The position numbers and the translations under genes were made by a program. The notes below the pieces were generated by a model. The model was not told the origin of the DNA. It worked only from the letters and a program-made list of their open reading frames with translations, and did not search any database. This document shows positions 42,268 through 52,136 of a stretch of DNA of 64,000 bases, piece after piece (the first letter of the stretch is position 1; each line of letters starts with the position of its first letter). The stretch comes from Pseudodesulfovibrio sp. S3 (GTDB taxonomy: Bacteria > Desulfobacterota > Desulfovibrionia > Desulfovibrionales > Desulfovibrionaceae): contig NZ_QTZO01000003.1 in NCBI RefSeq assembly GCF_004025585.1, forward strand, positions 124,001-188,000. Reading direction: 5' to 3'.

Positions 42268-45200
42268 CTACCATTTCTTGTTACGCTGTTGTTCCAGCGC
42301 CGCTTCCTGTTCTTCAAAGGAATTGAAACCGGCGTGACGCATGGCGTCCTCCACCGTATGATGCCAATCCCAACTGGCATAGATAACCGGCTTGTGGAAA
42401 ACGGAACGGAACTGCTCCATCTCCTGACGGTAGAACTCTTCCTTCGGGGTCTCCATGTGGTCACGCAACTGTTCGCTGAAGCGATCCAACTCACCCTCAT
42501 ACCACTCCATGAAGTCTTCGGGGGACTTGTATTTCTTCAGTATGTGACCATAGCTGTTCCCCTCAAGCAGTTTCTGAAGATTGAGCATATGCTGCTGCTT
42601 GAGCCAAGCCCCCAGATCACGGGTCTTGATGTTTTCAGCTTCCACCGCTGCCATGTCGAACTTGGTCTGATGGTATGTATCGGGCACCACTGATGCGGAC
42701 ACGATGCCGGCAATGGCGACCAGACCGCGCAGGATGACGCTGTTGGAAACGCCCTGCCCGCAAAAGCCAACCTTCTTGCCGACCTTCTGACCGGCAAAAA
42801 TGGCGGACAGAATCGCCCAGACGACCGCCGGATCCTCTTCATCATATATGTGTTGCAAACTGGCGTTGTCCCTGTCGGTGGCAAGAACCATCTGCGTCAT
42901 ATCATTGGAACCAATGGAGAACCCATCAACTTCCTTGAGGAATTCCTTGCACAGAATGGCGTTACTCGGGATTTCGGCCATAAGAATGACCTTGAGTCCA
43001 TCCTTGCCGGATTCCAGGTTGTGCACCTGCTTGAGATACCGCTTCATGCTGCGCGCCTCTTCCAAGGTGCGGACGAACGGGAACATGATACTCAGGTTGC
43101 TGCCGCCATAAATGCCCCTGGCAAGCTTGAATGCCTCCAATTCCCAGTCATGGATGTTTCGGGATACGCCACGGTACCCGATCATGGGATTGTCTTCATG
43201 GGCCTCGAACAGCAATCCACCGAGCAGATTGCGGTATTCATTGGACTTGAAGTCCGTGGTTCTGTAGACGATGTTGCTGCCGTAGAAGGCCATCGCGAAC
43301 AATGCCAATCCCTGGGACAGGGTCTGGATATAGTTTTCCTTGCCAGTGGTGTACCCCCTCGATTCGAGCAAGGTACGAATCCGATCCGGCAGGGTTGCCA
43401 CCTCATCCATTTCGGATTTCAAGCCCATCTTGAGGGCGACTTCCTCGCGCAGCCTGGTGATCTTATCGATATGGGCCACAAATTCCGGGTCCGTCTTCAA
43501 ACGAGCCACGTACTCGGACACGATCTTTTCATGCTGTTGGCGAATTTTCCATGCCTCGGTCCGAATCGCCGGAGTGGGTTCAAGCAGATCCTGATATCCG
43601 AACACCACGGCAACATGTGCTTCCGGATCAATGGAGGTTTTAAGGATGTCAAGACGATCAGTGGCATGAGAAATGTGTTCGTCAAGCTTGTGATCCATCT
43701 CGCGCAGACGACGATGCATGGCCAGGACCTGATCGGTGCTTCGCGCCCCCTCCTGCTCGGCCAGTGCTTCCATCTTCTTGGTCAGCCCGGTAATCAGGCC
43801 GACATATTCACGAAGTTTCAACGGCATGGTAATGAGTCCGGTGTCGAGCTGCTCTTTCATTACCTTGGTCAGCCGTCTATCCATCTGCATGATCTTGTCT
43901 TCGACCAAGTCGTTCAGGACGTCTTTGTCATAGGCTTCGAGCGCCATTGGATGGACACCGATATTCCCGAGCATGAACTCGGCGCGAAGCAGGCCGATCT
44001 CAAAATCAGGCACCTGACGTAAACGCGAAAGGAACAAGGCCTGTCCCACATCGGCCAGGATCAAACCGACCTTGGTCTTGGTGGTGGGCAGTTTTGCAAT
44101 ATTGATTTCACCGCCCACTTCCACCAAGGGCAGTTCGCCGCGATAGACCTTGCCTCGTGAGCCGTCAACCGTGACCTGCTGTCCTTCCAGGGACCGCAGG
44201 GCCTCAAGACGCTGAATACCGATGATGGCTGGAATGCCCAACTCGCGAGATGTAATGGCCGCGTGACTGGTGTCACCGCCGACATCGGCCAGAATGGCCG
44301 AAGCGATACGCATACCCGGCACCATGTCCGGGTCGGTGCGTGCAGCCGCCAAAATATCGCCCTTGTTGATCTTGTTCAATTCCAGTGCAGAGCGGAGGTA
44401 TTTGACCGTACCTTGGCCGGCACCACGGGAAGCGCCGTTGCCCTCCAGAATGACTTCAGCGGAATCAATAGCCTTTTTATCCACTTCACGACGACGCATG
44501 AAAATGGTGTCAGGATGGTGTTCAAGATCCTCGTTCCAGCGAGTTTCCGGACGCGCCTGCACAAACCAGAGCCGATCCGTCTTGTCGATGCAGAATTCCG
44601 TATCCATGATCATATCGTCATACGCCCTGGAAATGGCTCGCACACCCTGGGCAACCGTCTCGGCCTGAGCAATGGACAAAGCCCATCGATGGACCTCGCT
44701 TTCCGACACCTTAACCACATGCGTTCCGCTACCGTCTTCCTTGTAGACGATTTTCTTTTCCTTGCAGCCCATGTAACGGATAACGACCTCACGACCCCCA
44801 TCACGCTGGAAAACATAAAATTTGTCAGGAGTAACCATACCGCCGACAACCGCCTCGCCCAAGCCGTAGCTGGCGTCGATCGACACGAGATCGTTACGGT
44901 CTGTACCCCGGCACCCCGTGGCCGTATCCGCGCTGAACGCCGTACCGGATATGACCGGGTTGATCATACGCATAATGCAGACGGATAAGGAGGTATGCTC
45001 AATGGCCCACTCCTTCTTGGCCAGTTCGGCAATGGCATCGTTACCGGTTTCCTCGGCCTTGGTAATAGCATCGAGAATGGCCTCACGACGGTAGGTCATG
45101 GAGCGCAAATTATAGGCAGAAGCACAATCCCAATGGTAGGCTTCAAGGCACTCATCAGCACCAACAATATTCAGATAGGTATCCTGAAGACCGGCAAACG

Positions 45201-45858
45201 CCTTTTTGCGACTGTCTTCACCGGCTGCCGATGAACGAACAGCGACTGGTACATCGTCCAATCCGGCTTCCTTACATATGGAATCGTACGCTTCCTTGAT
45301 TTCCTTGCCGATATCATCAGGCAATTCAACGGACAGGATAGCCGACTGGACCAAAACCGAACGCATACGCAACTGGTCGATACCTTCGGGAGAAGTGGCA
45401 AAGCCTTCAACGACATTATTAATGAAGGTGCGCAGCCGGATGGGTGTCCCCGACTGTTTTTCAGACTGCTCACGAATCTTTTTACCCACTTCCCGGACAA
45501 AATGCTGGAGATAGTCAGAATCCTCATTCACCGCGTCAGAATTCCAGTCGATCTTATTGTATTCCTTGTCCACAGTCGAACGGACAACGGCTGCATTGAC
45601 CTTGGTATCATCAAGAATGGTGTGAAAAACATGCGAAGAAATCGCCCTGAATTCAGGTGCCCGGATTCCGGGTATCTGACTGATGATGGCGGTATTGTAG
45701 TTCTTGCCGCCAACGAGAAGTTCGGCATCTTCGCCAATCTTCTTGATATCGGCTCCGTTCAAAACCAATTTTTTCTTAAGAGTCTCAACCTTTGCATCGA
45801 CTTTCTTGGCTTTGCCTGCCACGGCCTTCTCGGCATCAGCACTCTGGGTCTTGGCCAT
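42268..45858 (-). CDS. ppsA: Phosphoenolpyruvate synthase-like protein, extended form
   Basis: This enzyme would turn pyruvate plus ATP into PEP. The protein has 1196 residues from the ATG at 45858, which follows CAGGAGGAAG; E. coli PpsA has about 790. An N-terminal extension precedes the ATP-binding PPDK-N domain with DVPVAVRSSAAGEDS. The swivelling domain has the phosphohistidine in GGDTSHAAITSRELGIPAI. The TIM-barrel PEP site has FSIGSNDMTQMVLATDRD and GFCGQGVSNS. A C-terminal extension of about 140 residues follows with MEWYEGELDRFSEQLRDHM and a tryptophan-rich end. It lies after pyc, with a terminator between. Confidence 0.88.
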   Translation of the reverse strand: MAKTQSADAEKAVAGKAKKVDAKVETLKKKLVLNGADIKKIGEDAELLVGGKNYNTAIISQIPGIRAPEFRAISSHVFHTILDDTKVNAAVVRSTVDKEYNKIDWNSDAVNEDSDYLQHFVREVGKKIREQSEKQSGTPIRLRTFINNVVEGFATSPEGIDQLRMRSVLVQSAILSVELPDDIGKEIKEAYDSICKEAGLDDVPVAVRSSAAGEDSRKKAFAGLQDTYLNIVGADECLEAYHWDCASAYNLRSMTYRREAILDAITKAEETGNDAIAELAKKEWAIEHTSLSVCIMRMINPVISGTAFSADTATGCRGTDRNDLVSIDASYGLGEAVVGGMVTPDKFYVFQRDGGREVVIRYMGCKEKKIVYKEDGSGTHVVKVSESEVHRWALSIAQAETVAQGVRAISRAYDDMIMDTEFCIDKTDRLWFVQARPETRWNEDLEHHPDTIFMRRREVDKKAIDSAEVILEGNGASRGAGQGTVKYLRSALELNKINKGDILAAARTDPDMVPGMRIASAILADVGGDTSHAAITSRELGIPAIIGIQRLEALRSLEGQQVTVDGSRGKVYRGELPLVEVGGEINIAKLPTTKTKVGLILADVGQALFLSRLRQVPDFEIGLLRAEFMLGNIGVHPMALEAYDKDVLNDLVEDKIMQMDRRLTKVMKEQLDTGLITMPLKLREYVGLITGLTKKMEALAEQEGARSTDQVLAMHRRLREMDHKLDEHISHATDRLDILKTSIDPEAHVAVVFGYQDLLEPTPAIRTEAWKIRQQHEKIVSEYVARLKTDPEFVAHIDKITRLREEVALKMGLKSEMDEVATLPDRIRTLLESRGYTTGKENYIQTLSQGLALFAMAFYGSNIVYRTTDFKSNEYRNLLGGLLFEAHEDNPMIGYRGVSRNIHDWELEAFKLARGIYGGSNLSIMFPFVRTLEEARSMKRYLKQVHNLESGKDGLKVILMAEIPSNAILCKEFLKEVDGFSIGSNDMTQMVLATDRDNASLQHIYDEEDPAVVWAILSAIFAGQKVGKKVGFCGQGVSNSVILRGLVAIAGIVSASVVPDTYHQTKFDMAAVEAENIKTRDLGAWLKQQHMLNLQKLLEGNSYGHILKKYKSPEDFMEWYEGELDRFSEQLRDHMETPKEEFYRQEMEQFRSVFHKPVIYASWDWHHTVEDAMRHAGFNSFEEQEAALEQQRNKKW

Positions 45859-46099
45859 TTCTTCCTCCTGGAAAGCCTGCCTGGTTCTTGGCTTAAAGAT
45901 CACATACGAACCAAAACAAACGACTCTCTCTATGGTGAATTATCAAAAATACACAATCAGGACATACGCTTCGAGTTACCGTTTACAGGGTAAAACAGGC
46001 GTTCGTCAATGACTCTATTGGTTGGACCACTATACCTTTTTTGCTTATAAATCTCTACCAGCAAAGAATAAAAAAGGCGCAAAAAAGGCAGCCAGGGAA
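45859..46099. other. AT-rich gap before ppsA
   Basis: About 240 bases between the ppsA start and the pyc terminator hold no gene. It probably contains the ppsA promoter and leader, but I see no strong boxes. Confidence 0.45.
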
Positions 46100-46145
46100 A
46101 ATAAAAATGAAGGCCGACACACTGTTAACGTGTGTCGGCCTTCAT
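46100..46145 (-). terminator. Terminator for pyc
   Basis: A perfect 15-bp stem ATGAAGGCCGACACA / TGTGTCGGCCTTCAT with a 9-base loop is followed on the minus strand by TTTTTATTTT. Confidence 0.92.
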
Positions 46146-46218
46146 GCGAATACCATGTCAACGCCACTGGCTGCTGAGGTATGTTTTTATACCACTTTGC
46201 AGGGGGCTTTGTATTTTT

Positions 46219-49200
46219 TTATATTTTCTGGCCGCAGTTAGGACAGAAGTTGCAATCTTCGTTGGGGACATCAAACTTACACGTAGGACAAACACCGACC
46301 TCTGGTCCGAGTTCGACCAGCAGTTCTCCTTCCACGACCGGGATCATCTTTTTATCTTCAGTATAGTTCGCAGACTTGATCACACGGCGGACCGTGCCGC
46401 TGACTGGGGCCACGATAGACTTTTCTTGTTTCATTATTGAGATGTTGAACAACTCCTCGCCCGCCTTGACCTTGTCACCAGGACGAACATGCGTGACCCA
46501 CAGATCGCCGTTGCTGGGCGAGCCTACATGATACTCATTGGCAGGGTCGGCCTTTTCCATGCGTTCCTTGCCGCCGACTTCAGGCTCAGCCACCTTGACC
46601 TGATGGCTCATGATCTCTGAATCAAGGACATACCGTACAACAGCCATACCGTTCTCATCCGGCTCGGAGATATCCAAAATACGCATGCGGTGCGGCTTTC
46701 TGCAATTGCCCTGGAAGTTCAAAACCTCGCCTTTCTCAAGCCCTTCAAACCACACATCTACAGGCAGGTTGTTGATGTTACCAAACTTTTCGCAGAAATC
46801 GATGGTCGTGATGGCATCGCCAGGATGGTTGAGATACATGATGAACTCTTCCTCGCTGGGCTGACGGTGGAGCCGAGTCTGCAAGGCCTTCATCTCGGCC
46901 TCAAGATCCACATCCACCAAAGTTACCAGGGGAGACTTCTCGGTACGCTCCTTGATTGCGGTTTTCCAACTGGAGCCGAAAGCGGAATTGTACACCCAGT
47001 CTTCGGGGAAGCCCAAAGGCAGCTTGCCGAACTTGCCGAGCAGCAGGTTGCGGAAAGCGTCGTTAGAGTCGCGGTACAAATCAAGCCGAGCCTCGCGTTC
47101 GAGGCCGGTAAGATCATTCTCATTGCACAGAGTGACAACGTCCAGGATGTTGAGGAGCCTGCGTACTTCCCGTTCGCCTCCGCGCTTGTAAGCGCCGGTC
47201 ACGGCCAAAAAGGCCGTATTCCAGGTAATCTGGGAGCCTGGCGTCACATCGTGATAGCGGACGACCTTCCGAGTCCCTTCCAGGAACTTGAGCATGTAGG
47301 GCAAAAGCTTGATATAGCCCTGCTTGAGCGCTCCTTCCTGTGAGGAAGAAGTGGCTCCGCCGGGCATGCCGTGGCGGACCACGTCATGGTCGATCCCCTG
47401 AAAATACGGGGCGGTGTAACGATCATAGTAGGGCATGATCTGCTTGAGCTTGAAATTGGTCGCTCGGATCATGTCCTTGTCGAGATGCGTCTTGAGGCCT
47501 ATTTCGTCCTCTATGTAGGCGGCGGTGGATAAGACCTCACCCTGGCCGTACCAACGGACACTGGCGCCAATGGCCACATCCACGATGTGCGCGCCAGCCT
47601 CGGCAGCCGCACCCATAGTTGGTACGAACAAACCATCGGTGTAATGCCGGTGACTGTGAATGACCAATTCGGGATACTTCTTGGTAATGGCACCGATGAG
47701 TTCCCGCATGAACCTGGGAGGACAAACGCCAGCCATATCCTTGAGGCCGAGAATGATCATCTTCACGGCCTTTTTCTTGCTGACGCCTGCCGCAGAAGCA
47801 CACATGGCAATAATATTATCGGTCACGGTCAGGTAGCGTTCCACATCGAAGCCCTTGGCCCAGGACAAGGATATGGCAGGTTCGAAGATATTCTTCTTCG
47901 AATTCATGGCCACTTCGGCAAAGGGCTGCATGTTCTCGACATGGTTGAGAAAGTCAAAACAACGAATGACATCGTAGTGCTCGTTGATCATTTCTCCGGT
48001 AAGCCGCATGACATTCTTGGGCTGCGGTTTGTATCCCAGGATATTGGTGGACCGGATAAGAATCTGCTTGAGCGTATCGGGTGCAAACTTGTTCCACGCC
48101 GCCGCTTCTGCAAACGGGTAGGTCATGTTGGCAAGCATGGCCACATGAAAATGCGCCCCGCCTCCGTTTTCCAGGGAGAAGAACCCGCATTTGTCCAGGG
48201 AGGGGCCGATAATGGCATCCTCCGCCAGACGGAAACGGTTGCCGCTGTTGGACTGGGTAATGTCACGCGTAGTGGTATCAGTCATATGGATGATACCTGC
48301 CTCACGATCAGTCCGCAGGCCGTCCAGAATGGCCTCCCGGTCCATACTCCGGGTAAAGCGCGGTTCGAACCAGGAGGAAACTTCAGGGGCATCGGCCAGT
48401 TCAAAACGGCCTACGCGCTTATCGTCCCGGTTCCGGTATTCCCCAAGCTGTACATACTTATTGTAACCCATGGCCGAAATCTCGGCCACCAGACGGGTCA
48501 TGCGCAGGAAATCAGGTTCACGATCCGAATAATCCATGAGTTCGGCATAGTGCTGACGAACGAAGTTGGTATCATAAACCGCATCGATAAACTTTGGATG
48601 ATCGACAATCTTGCGATGGAAAGGAATGGTCGTTTTCAACCCGCCGACCATGTACTCACGCAACGAACGTTTCATCAAAGAAACGACCTTCTTCCATGAG
48701 TTGCCATAGGCTATGAGCAGCGAGGCCGCCGAATCGTAATTGGACGGGAAACGGTATCCGTCACCCACGCAGGAGTCGATGCGGATGCCCTGCCCGCCCG
48801 GAGACACATACCGGGTGATACGTCCGGAATTCGGCTCAAAATTCTTTTGCGGGTCTTCACAGTTGATGCGGCACTGCATGGCCCACTGATACGGCTTGGT
48901 GGTCTTCTCATTCAAACGCAGCTTGGAACCAAAGGAGATGGCGATCTGCTCTTCCACCAAGTCGATACCGTAACGGCATTCAGTGATACCGTGCTCAACC
49001 TGCAAACGGGTATTGACTTCGATGAGATACGGAATCCCATCGGCATCGACCAGAAATTCAACAGTGGCCAAAGAGTGATATCCGACGGCCAACACCAATT
49101 GCTTTGAGTATTCCTTGAGTTGCGCACGCAGTTCCGCAGTGTATTTGGGCCAGGGCGAAGGCGTGATCTCAATGAGCTTCTGGTGATTACGCTGAACCGA

Positions 49201-49929
49201 ACAGTCGCGCTCATCCATGCAGAAGACATTGCCATGTTGATCTGAAATGACCTGAATCTCGATGTGGCGAACCGACGTCAGCAACTTTTCCACGTAGAGG
49301 CGGGGATTGCCGAACGAGGCCTGAGCCAGGGCTGAAGCCTTGGAAAAGGCACTTTCCAGATCTTCTTCCTGATATACTTCATATATACCACGGCCTCCGC
49401 CGCCGCCCTCGGCCTTAAGCATGACGGGAAATCCGATTTCCTCTGCCATTTGACGAGCTTCCGGAATGGAAACGGCCCCTTCGGAGCCAGGAACCACCGG
49501 CACGCCCAGTTCTATGGCGAGCTTGCGAACAGCCACCTTGTTGCCAAGGATACGCATGGGTTCCCGATCAGGACCAATAAAAATGATACCCGCTTTCTTG
49601 CATTTGGCAGGAAACGAATCATCTTCGGCACCGAATCCCCAACCGGGATGGATAGCGACTATGTCATTGGCCTTGGCTTCTCGTATGACTCTGTCCAAAT
49701 CGAGATAGGCTCGAGGATCAGGACCAAGCATCAACAACTCGTTGGCCCCGGACGTTGCAGGCGAGGTTTTATCAACATCGGTCGCGGTCATGATCGCTTT
49801 GGCGTCGAACATTTCGGTTATGGAACGGCAAATGCGCCTGGCCGGGATTCCCCGGTTGGCTACAAGGATCCGTTTCCCCTTGACCTCTTCCAGTACCTGC
49901 TCAAAGGACTTCGGCTTCATGAATCTCAC
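46219..49929 (-). CDS. pyc: Single-chain pyruvate carboxylase with C-terminal zinc ribbon
   Basis: Pyc makes oxaloacetate from pyruvate, bicarbonate and ATP. The 1236 residues cover all parts. The biotin carboxylase part has RILVANRGIPARRICRSI and the ATP-grasp loop KAEGGGGGRG. The carboxyltransferase part, about 540-810, has KMIILGLKDMAGVCPP and HSHRHYTDG. The PYC-type domain follows, and the biotinyl domain ends with ISIMKQEKSIVAPVSGTVRR; K1167 is the biotin site. After that comes an unusual tail with C1214-x2-C1217 and C1229-x2-C1232. A GTG at 49929 or an ATG at 49920 may start it. It lies 63 bases after birA. Confidence 0.93.
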   Translation of the reverse strand: MRFMKPKSFEQVLEEVKGKRILVANRGIPARRICRSITEMFDAKAIMTATDVDKTSPATSGANELLMLGPDPRAYLDLDRVIREAKANDIVAIHPGWGFGAEDDSFPAKCKKAGIIFIGPDREPMRILGNKVAVRKLAIELGVPVVPGSEGAVSIPEARQMAEEIGFPVMLKAEGGGGGRGIYEVYQEEDLESAFSKASALAQASFGNPRLYVEKLLTSVRHIEIQVISDQHGNVFCMDERDCSVQRNHQKLIEITPSPWPKYTAELRAQLKEYSKQLVLAVGYHSLATVEFLVDADGIPYLIEVNTRLQVEHGITECRYGIDLVEEQIAISFGSKLRLNEKTTKPYQWAMQCRINCEDPQKNFEPNSGRITRYVSPGGQGIRIDSCVGDGYRFPSNYDSAASLLIAYGNSWKKVVSLMKRSLREYMVGGLKTTIPFHRKIVDHPKFIDAVYDTNFVRQHYAELMDYSDREPDFLRMTRLVAEISAMGYNKYVQLGEYRNRDDKRVGRFELADAPEVSSWFEPRFTRSMDREAILDGLRTDREAGIIHMTDTTTRDITQSNSGNRFRLAEDAIIGPSLDKCGFFSLENGGGAHFHVAMLANMTYPFAEAAAWNKFAPDTLKQILIRSTNILGYKPQPKNVMRLTGEMINEHYDVIRCFDFLNHVENMQPFAEVAMNSKKNIFEPAISLSWAKGFDVERYLTVTDNIIAMCASAAGVSKKKAVKMIILGLKDMAGVCPPRFMRELIGAITKKYPELVIHSHRHYTDGLFVPTMGAAAEAGAHIVDVAIGASVRWYGQGEVLSTAAYIEDEIGLKTHLDKDMIRATNFKLKQIMPYYDRYTAPYFQGIDHDVVRHGMPGGATSSSQEGALKQGYIKLLPYMLKFLEGTRKVVRYHDVTPGSQITWNTAFLAVTGAYKRGGEREVRRLLNILDVVTLCNENDLTGLEREARLDLYRDSNDAFRNLLLGKFGKLPLGFPEDWVYNSAFGSSWKTAIKERTEKSPLVTLVDVDLEAEMKALQTRLHRQPSEEEFIMYLNHPGDAITTIDFCEKFGNINNLPVDVWFEGLEKGEVLNFQGNCRKPHRMRILDISEPDENGMAVVRYVLDSEIMSHQVKVAEPEVGGKERMEKADPANEYHVGSPSNGDLWVTHVRPGDKVKAGEELFNISIMKQEKSIVAPVSGTVRRVIKSANYTEDKKMIPVVEGELLVELGPEVGVCPTCKFDVPNEDCNFCPNCGQKI

Positions 49930-49992
49930 TGGTCTCCTAGACAGAAATAACTGAAAATAACCCTCTCGGCTCCGTCCCGCCTAATGCAGAAC

Positions 49993-50883
49993 CTAGAGAG
50001 GAAAAATCGAACCTGAATACAGAACGGTTTCTTTCTCACCACGACGTAAAACGAGCCCCCCATTCTGGGAAAGACCTGAAAGAACAGCCTCATAGGAGAT
50101 GTCATCTCCCTCCCTGACCAAGATAGTTCGTCCGAACCAGGCGAGCTTGCTCTCGACCATTGCGGTGAATCGAGTGGGTGGAATCTCGTCGAGCATGACT
50201 GCATACACATTTTTCCCACGGTTTACAAGGTTTTCCAATAGCTTCACCGGGCCACCGGAAAAGGAGGGAATTGTGATTTTTGCGGCGGATACAGAATGAT
50301 CTTCTCGCAATTCGACATCCTTCGGACAATCCGTAAGATTCAACCCCAGTCCCACAATCGACACTTCATTTCGTTCTTCAATCAAAATACCGCCGACCTT
50401 CCGGCCATTTTGTAGAATATCATTCGGCCATTTGATTTCAATCGACGCTCCAAGTCCTTCCAACACCTCAGCAACGACATAGCCGGCCACCAACGGAAGA
50501 AGATGTGGCATCGCTTCGGCCCACTCGCCCTGTACCGGCGGAGAAGGCAACACAATGGAGGCATGGAGGTTTCCCGGCAGAGACTTCCATGGTCGCCGCA
50601 ATTGCCCCCTGCCGCTGAATTGTTCCGCACATAAGACCGCTCCCCACTCGCCAAGCTGGCCTTTCTGGACCATTTCCGAAGCCAATTCCATGGTTGTTTC
50701 ACATGCACCGACAACAACGACAGAACTGTCCACAGAAGAGTTACCGGCCAGAAAATCCACAGGGAACCCGCCACCGAGAGGCGTCCAAGGCCCAAGCTCC
50801 TGCAGGTCCGAATCCCATACAGGATGGACACTTTCAAGGCCTTCAGGGGCCGTTTTCATAAGAAAAATTCCTGGTGGAAGCAT
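49993..50883 (-). CDS. birA: Biotin-protein ligase (BirA without repressor domain)
   Basis: BirA attaches biotin to the lysine of carboxylases. The protein has 296 residues from the ATG at 50883, or 288 from one at 50859. It has no N-terminal DNA-binding domain. The ligase part shows GRGQLRRPWKSLPGNLHASIVLP (GRGQLRRPW is the biotinyl-AMP loop), IEIKWPNDILQNGRKVGGILIE and a C-terminal SH3-like domain. It lies just upstream of pyc, its expected substrate. Confidence 0.92.
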   Translation of the reverse strand: MLPPGIFLMKTAPEGLESVHPVWDSDLQELGPWTPLGGGFPVDFLAGNSSVDSSVVVVGACETTMELASEMVQKGQLGEWGAVLCAEQFSGRGQLRRPWKSLPGNLHASIVLPSPPVQGEWAEAMPHLLPLVAGYVVAEVLEGLGASIEIKWPNDILQNGRKVGGILIEERNEVSIVGLGLNLTDCPKDVELREDHSVSAAKITIPSFSGGPVKLLENLVNRGKNVYAVMLDEIPPTRFTAMVESKLAWFGRTILVREGDDISYEAVLSGLSQNGGLVLRRGEKETVLYSGSIFPL

Positions 50884-50910
50884 GAGTTACCTTGTGCTAC
50901 AATGTGGACA

Positions 50911-52020
50911 ATGAATATTTACCTGGCTGGCGGCGCTGTCCGCGATCTCCTGCTGGGCAGGCCCCTGTCCGATAGAGACTATCTGGTCACGAAAACCACC
51001 CGCAAGGAATTTCAAAAAGCTTTTCCCAACGCCCAGGAAGTAGGACTAACGTTCCCGATCTTCCTTGTGGACAAGACCGAATTTTCCTTTCCCAGAAGCG
51101 ACTCTCTAGCCAATGAATTAAGAGCCCGCGATCTGACTGTCAATGCACAACTGCTCGACGAGAACGGGGAACTCATCTGCCATCCTAACGGCCTTGACGA
51201 TCTCAAAAGACGTATCCTTAGACCTGCTTCCGCACACTCCATGGAAGAAGATCCGCTTCGTGTGTTTCGTGCTGCCCGATTCTGGAGCCAGCTCCCCGAC
51301 TTCACACCCCACGAAGAGCTGCTTGAAGCCATGCAATCCGCAGCCCGCAAAGACTTGCTCAAAACCATCTCCGCCGACCGAATCGGTCAGGAGATGCGCA
51401 AGGTGCTCGAAGCGCCTGCTCCCGGAAACTTCCTGCGGCTTCTATCAAAAACGGATTGCCTGTTGCCGTGGTTTTCAGAGCTGGACCCCGCGCAAACCAT
51501 CCCTGCAGGTCCTCGCCCCTATCACGATACAAATGTTCTGGAGCACACCTGTCAGGTCATGGACAAACTGGCAGGAGATGCCGTCGCGGTTTGGATGGGG
51601 CTGTGTCACGACCTGGGAAAATCGCTCACGAATGAAGAAAATCTCCCGCACCACTATGGGCACGACCTCTCAGGCGTCCCTTTGGCCGGATCATTGGCTC
51701 AACGCATCAGGCTTCCCAATGCCCTCAAGATCGCCGGCATGAAGGCAGCGAGATGGCACATGGTTGCCGCCAATTTCGATGAGCTTCGACCGGGAACCAA
51801 GGTGGATCTGCTGATGGACGCCCATCTTTCGGGCATCCTGGCTCCCCTTTTCCGTCTGGTCCTGGCCGATCACGACAAGGACTTTCTTTCTCGGGCAAAA
51901 AGAAACCTGGAAATGATTCTTCCCATCAAGCTTGCACCAACAGACATGAACCACGGAGCAGAATCCGGCAAAAAACTCAGGCAGCTTCGCGCACACGTCC
52001 TTACTGATGACGTCTTATAA
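50911..52020 (+). CDS. tRNA nucleotidyltransferase (CCA or CC-adding) with HD domain
   Basis: The 369-residue protein has LAGGAVRDLLLGRPLSDRDYLV, with the GG-x-VRD and metal-binding DRD. LRARDLTVNAQLL and DPLRVFRAARFWS follow, the RNA-binding start. An HD domain follows near residue 225 with TCQVMDKL and GLCHDLGKS. This is the class II nucleotidyltransferase of the CCA family. Together with the fusion at 3754 it suggests separate CC- and A-adding enzymes, with CC-adding inferred here. An ATG at 50902 is also possible. No strong ribosome site. It is divergent from birA. Confidence 0.85.
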   Translation: MNIYLAGGAVRDLLLGRPLSDRDYLVTKTTRKEFQKAFPNAQEVGLTFPIFLVDKTEFSFPRSDSLANELRARDLTVNAQLLDENGELICHPNGLDDLKRRILRPASAHSMEEDPLRVFRAARFWSQLPDFTPHEELLEAMQSAARKDLLKTISADRIGQEMRKVLEAPAPGNFLRLLSKTDCLLPWFSELDPAQTIPAGPRPYHDTNVLEHTCQVMDKLAGDAVAVWMGLCHDLGKSLTNEENLPHHYGHDLSGVPLAGSLAQRIRLPNALKIAGMKAARWHMVAANFDELRPGTKVDLLMDAHLSGILAPLFRLVLADHDKDFLSRAKRNLEMILPIKLAPTDMNHGAESGKKLRQLRAHVLTDDVL

Positions 52021-52136
52021 TCTCCTGCATCTTTTTGACAAATATAGCTGAAACGTCTACTAAAATATCAACTAGTATTCGGATGGCACACCATCCCCCA
52101 TCACTACAGCATTTCGATTAAACTGGAGATCACTGA

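Noticed and set aside
42850-44988. Long plus-strand open frames of 390 and 241 residues inside ppsA
   Set aside because: Antisense shadows; the minus strand has the full PEP synthase motifs and a perfect ribosome site.
47587-48699. 370-residue plus-strand open frame inside pyc
   Set aside because: Antisense shadow of pyc with no domain signal of its own.
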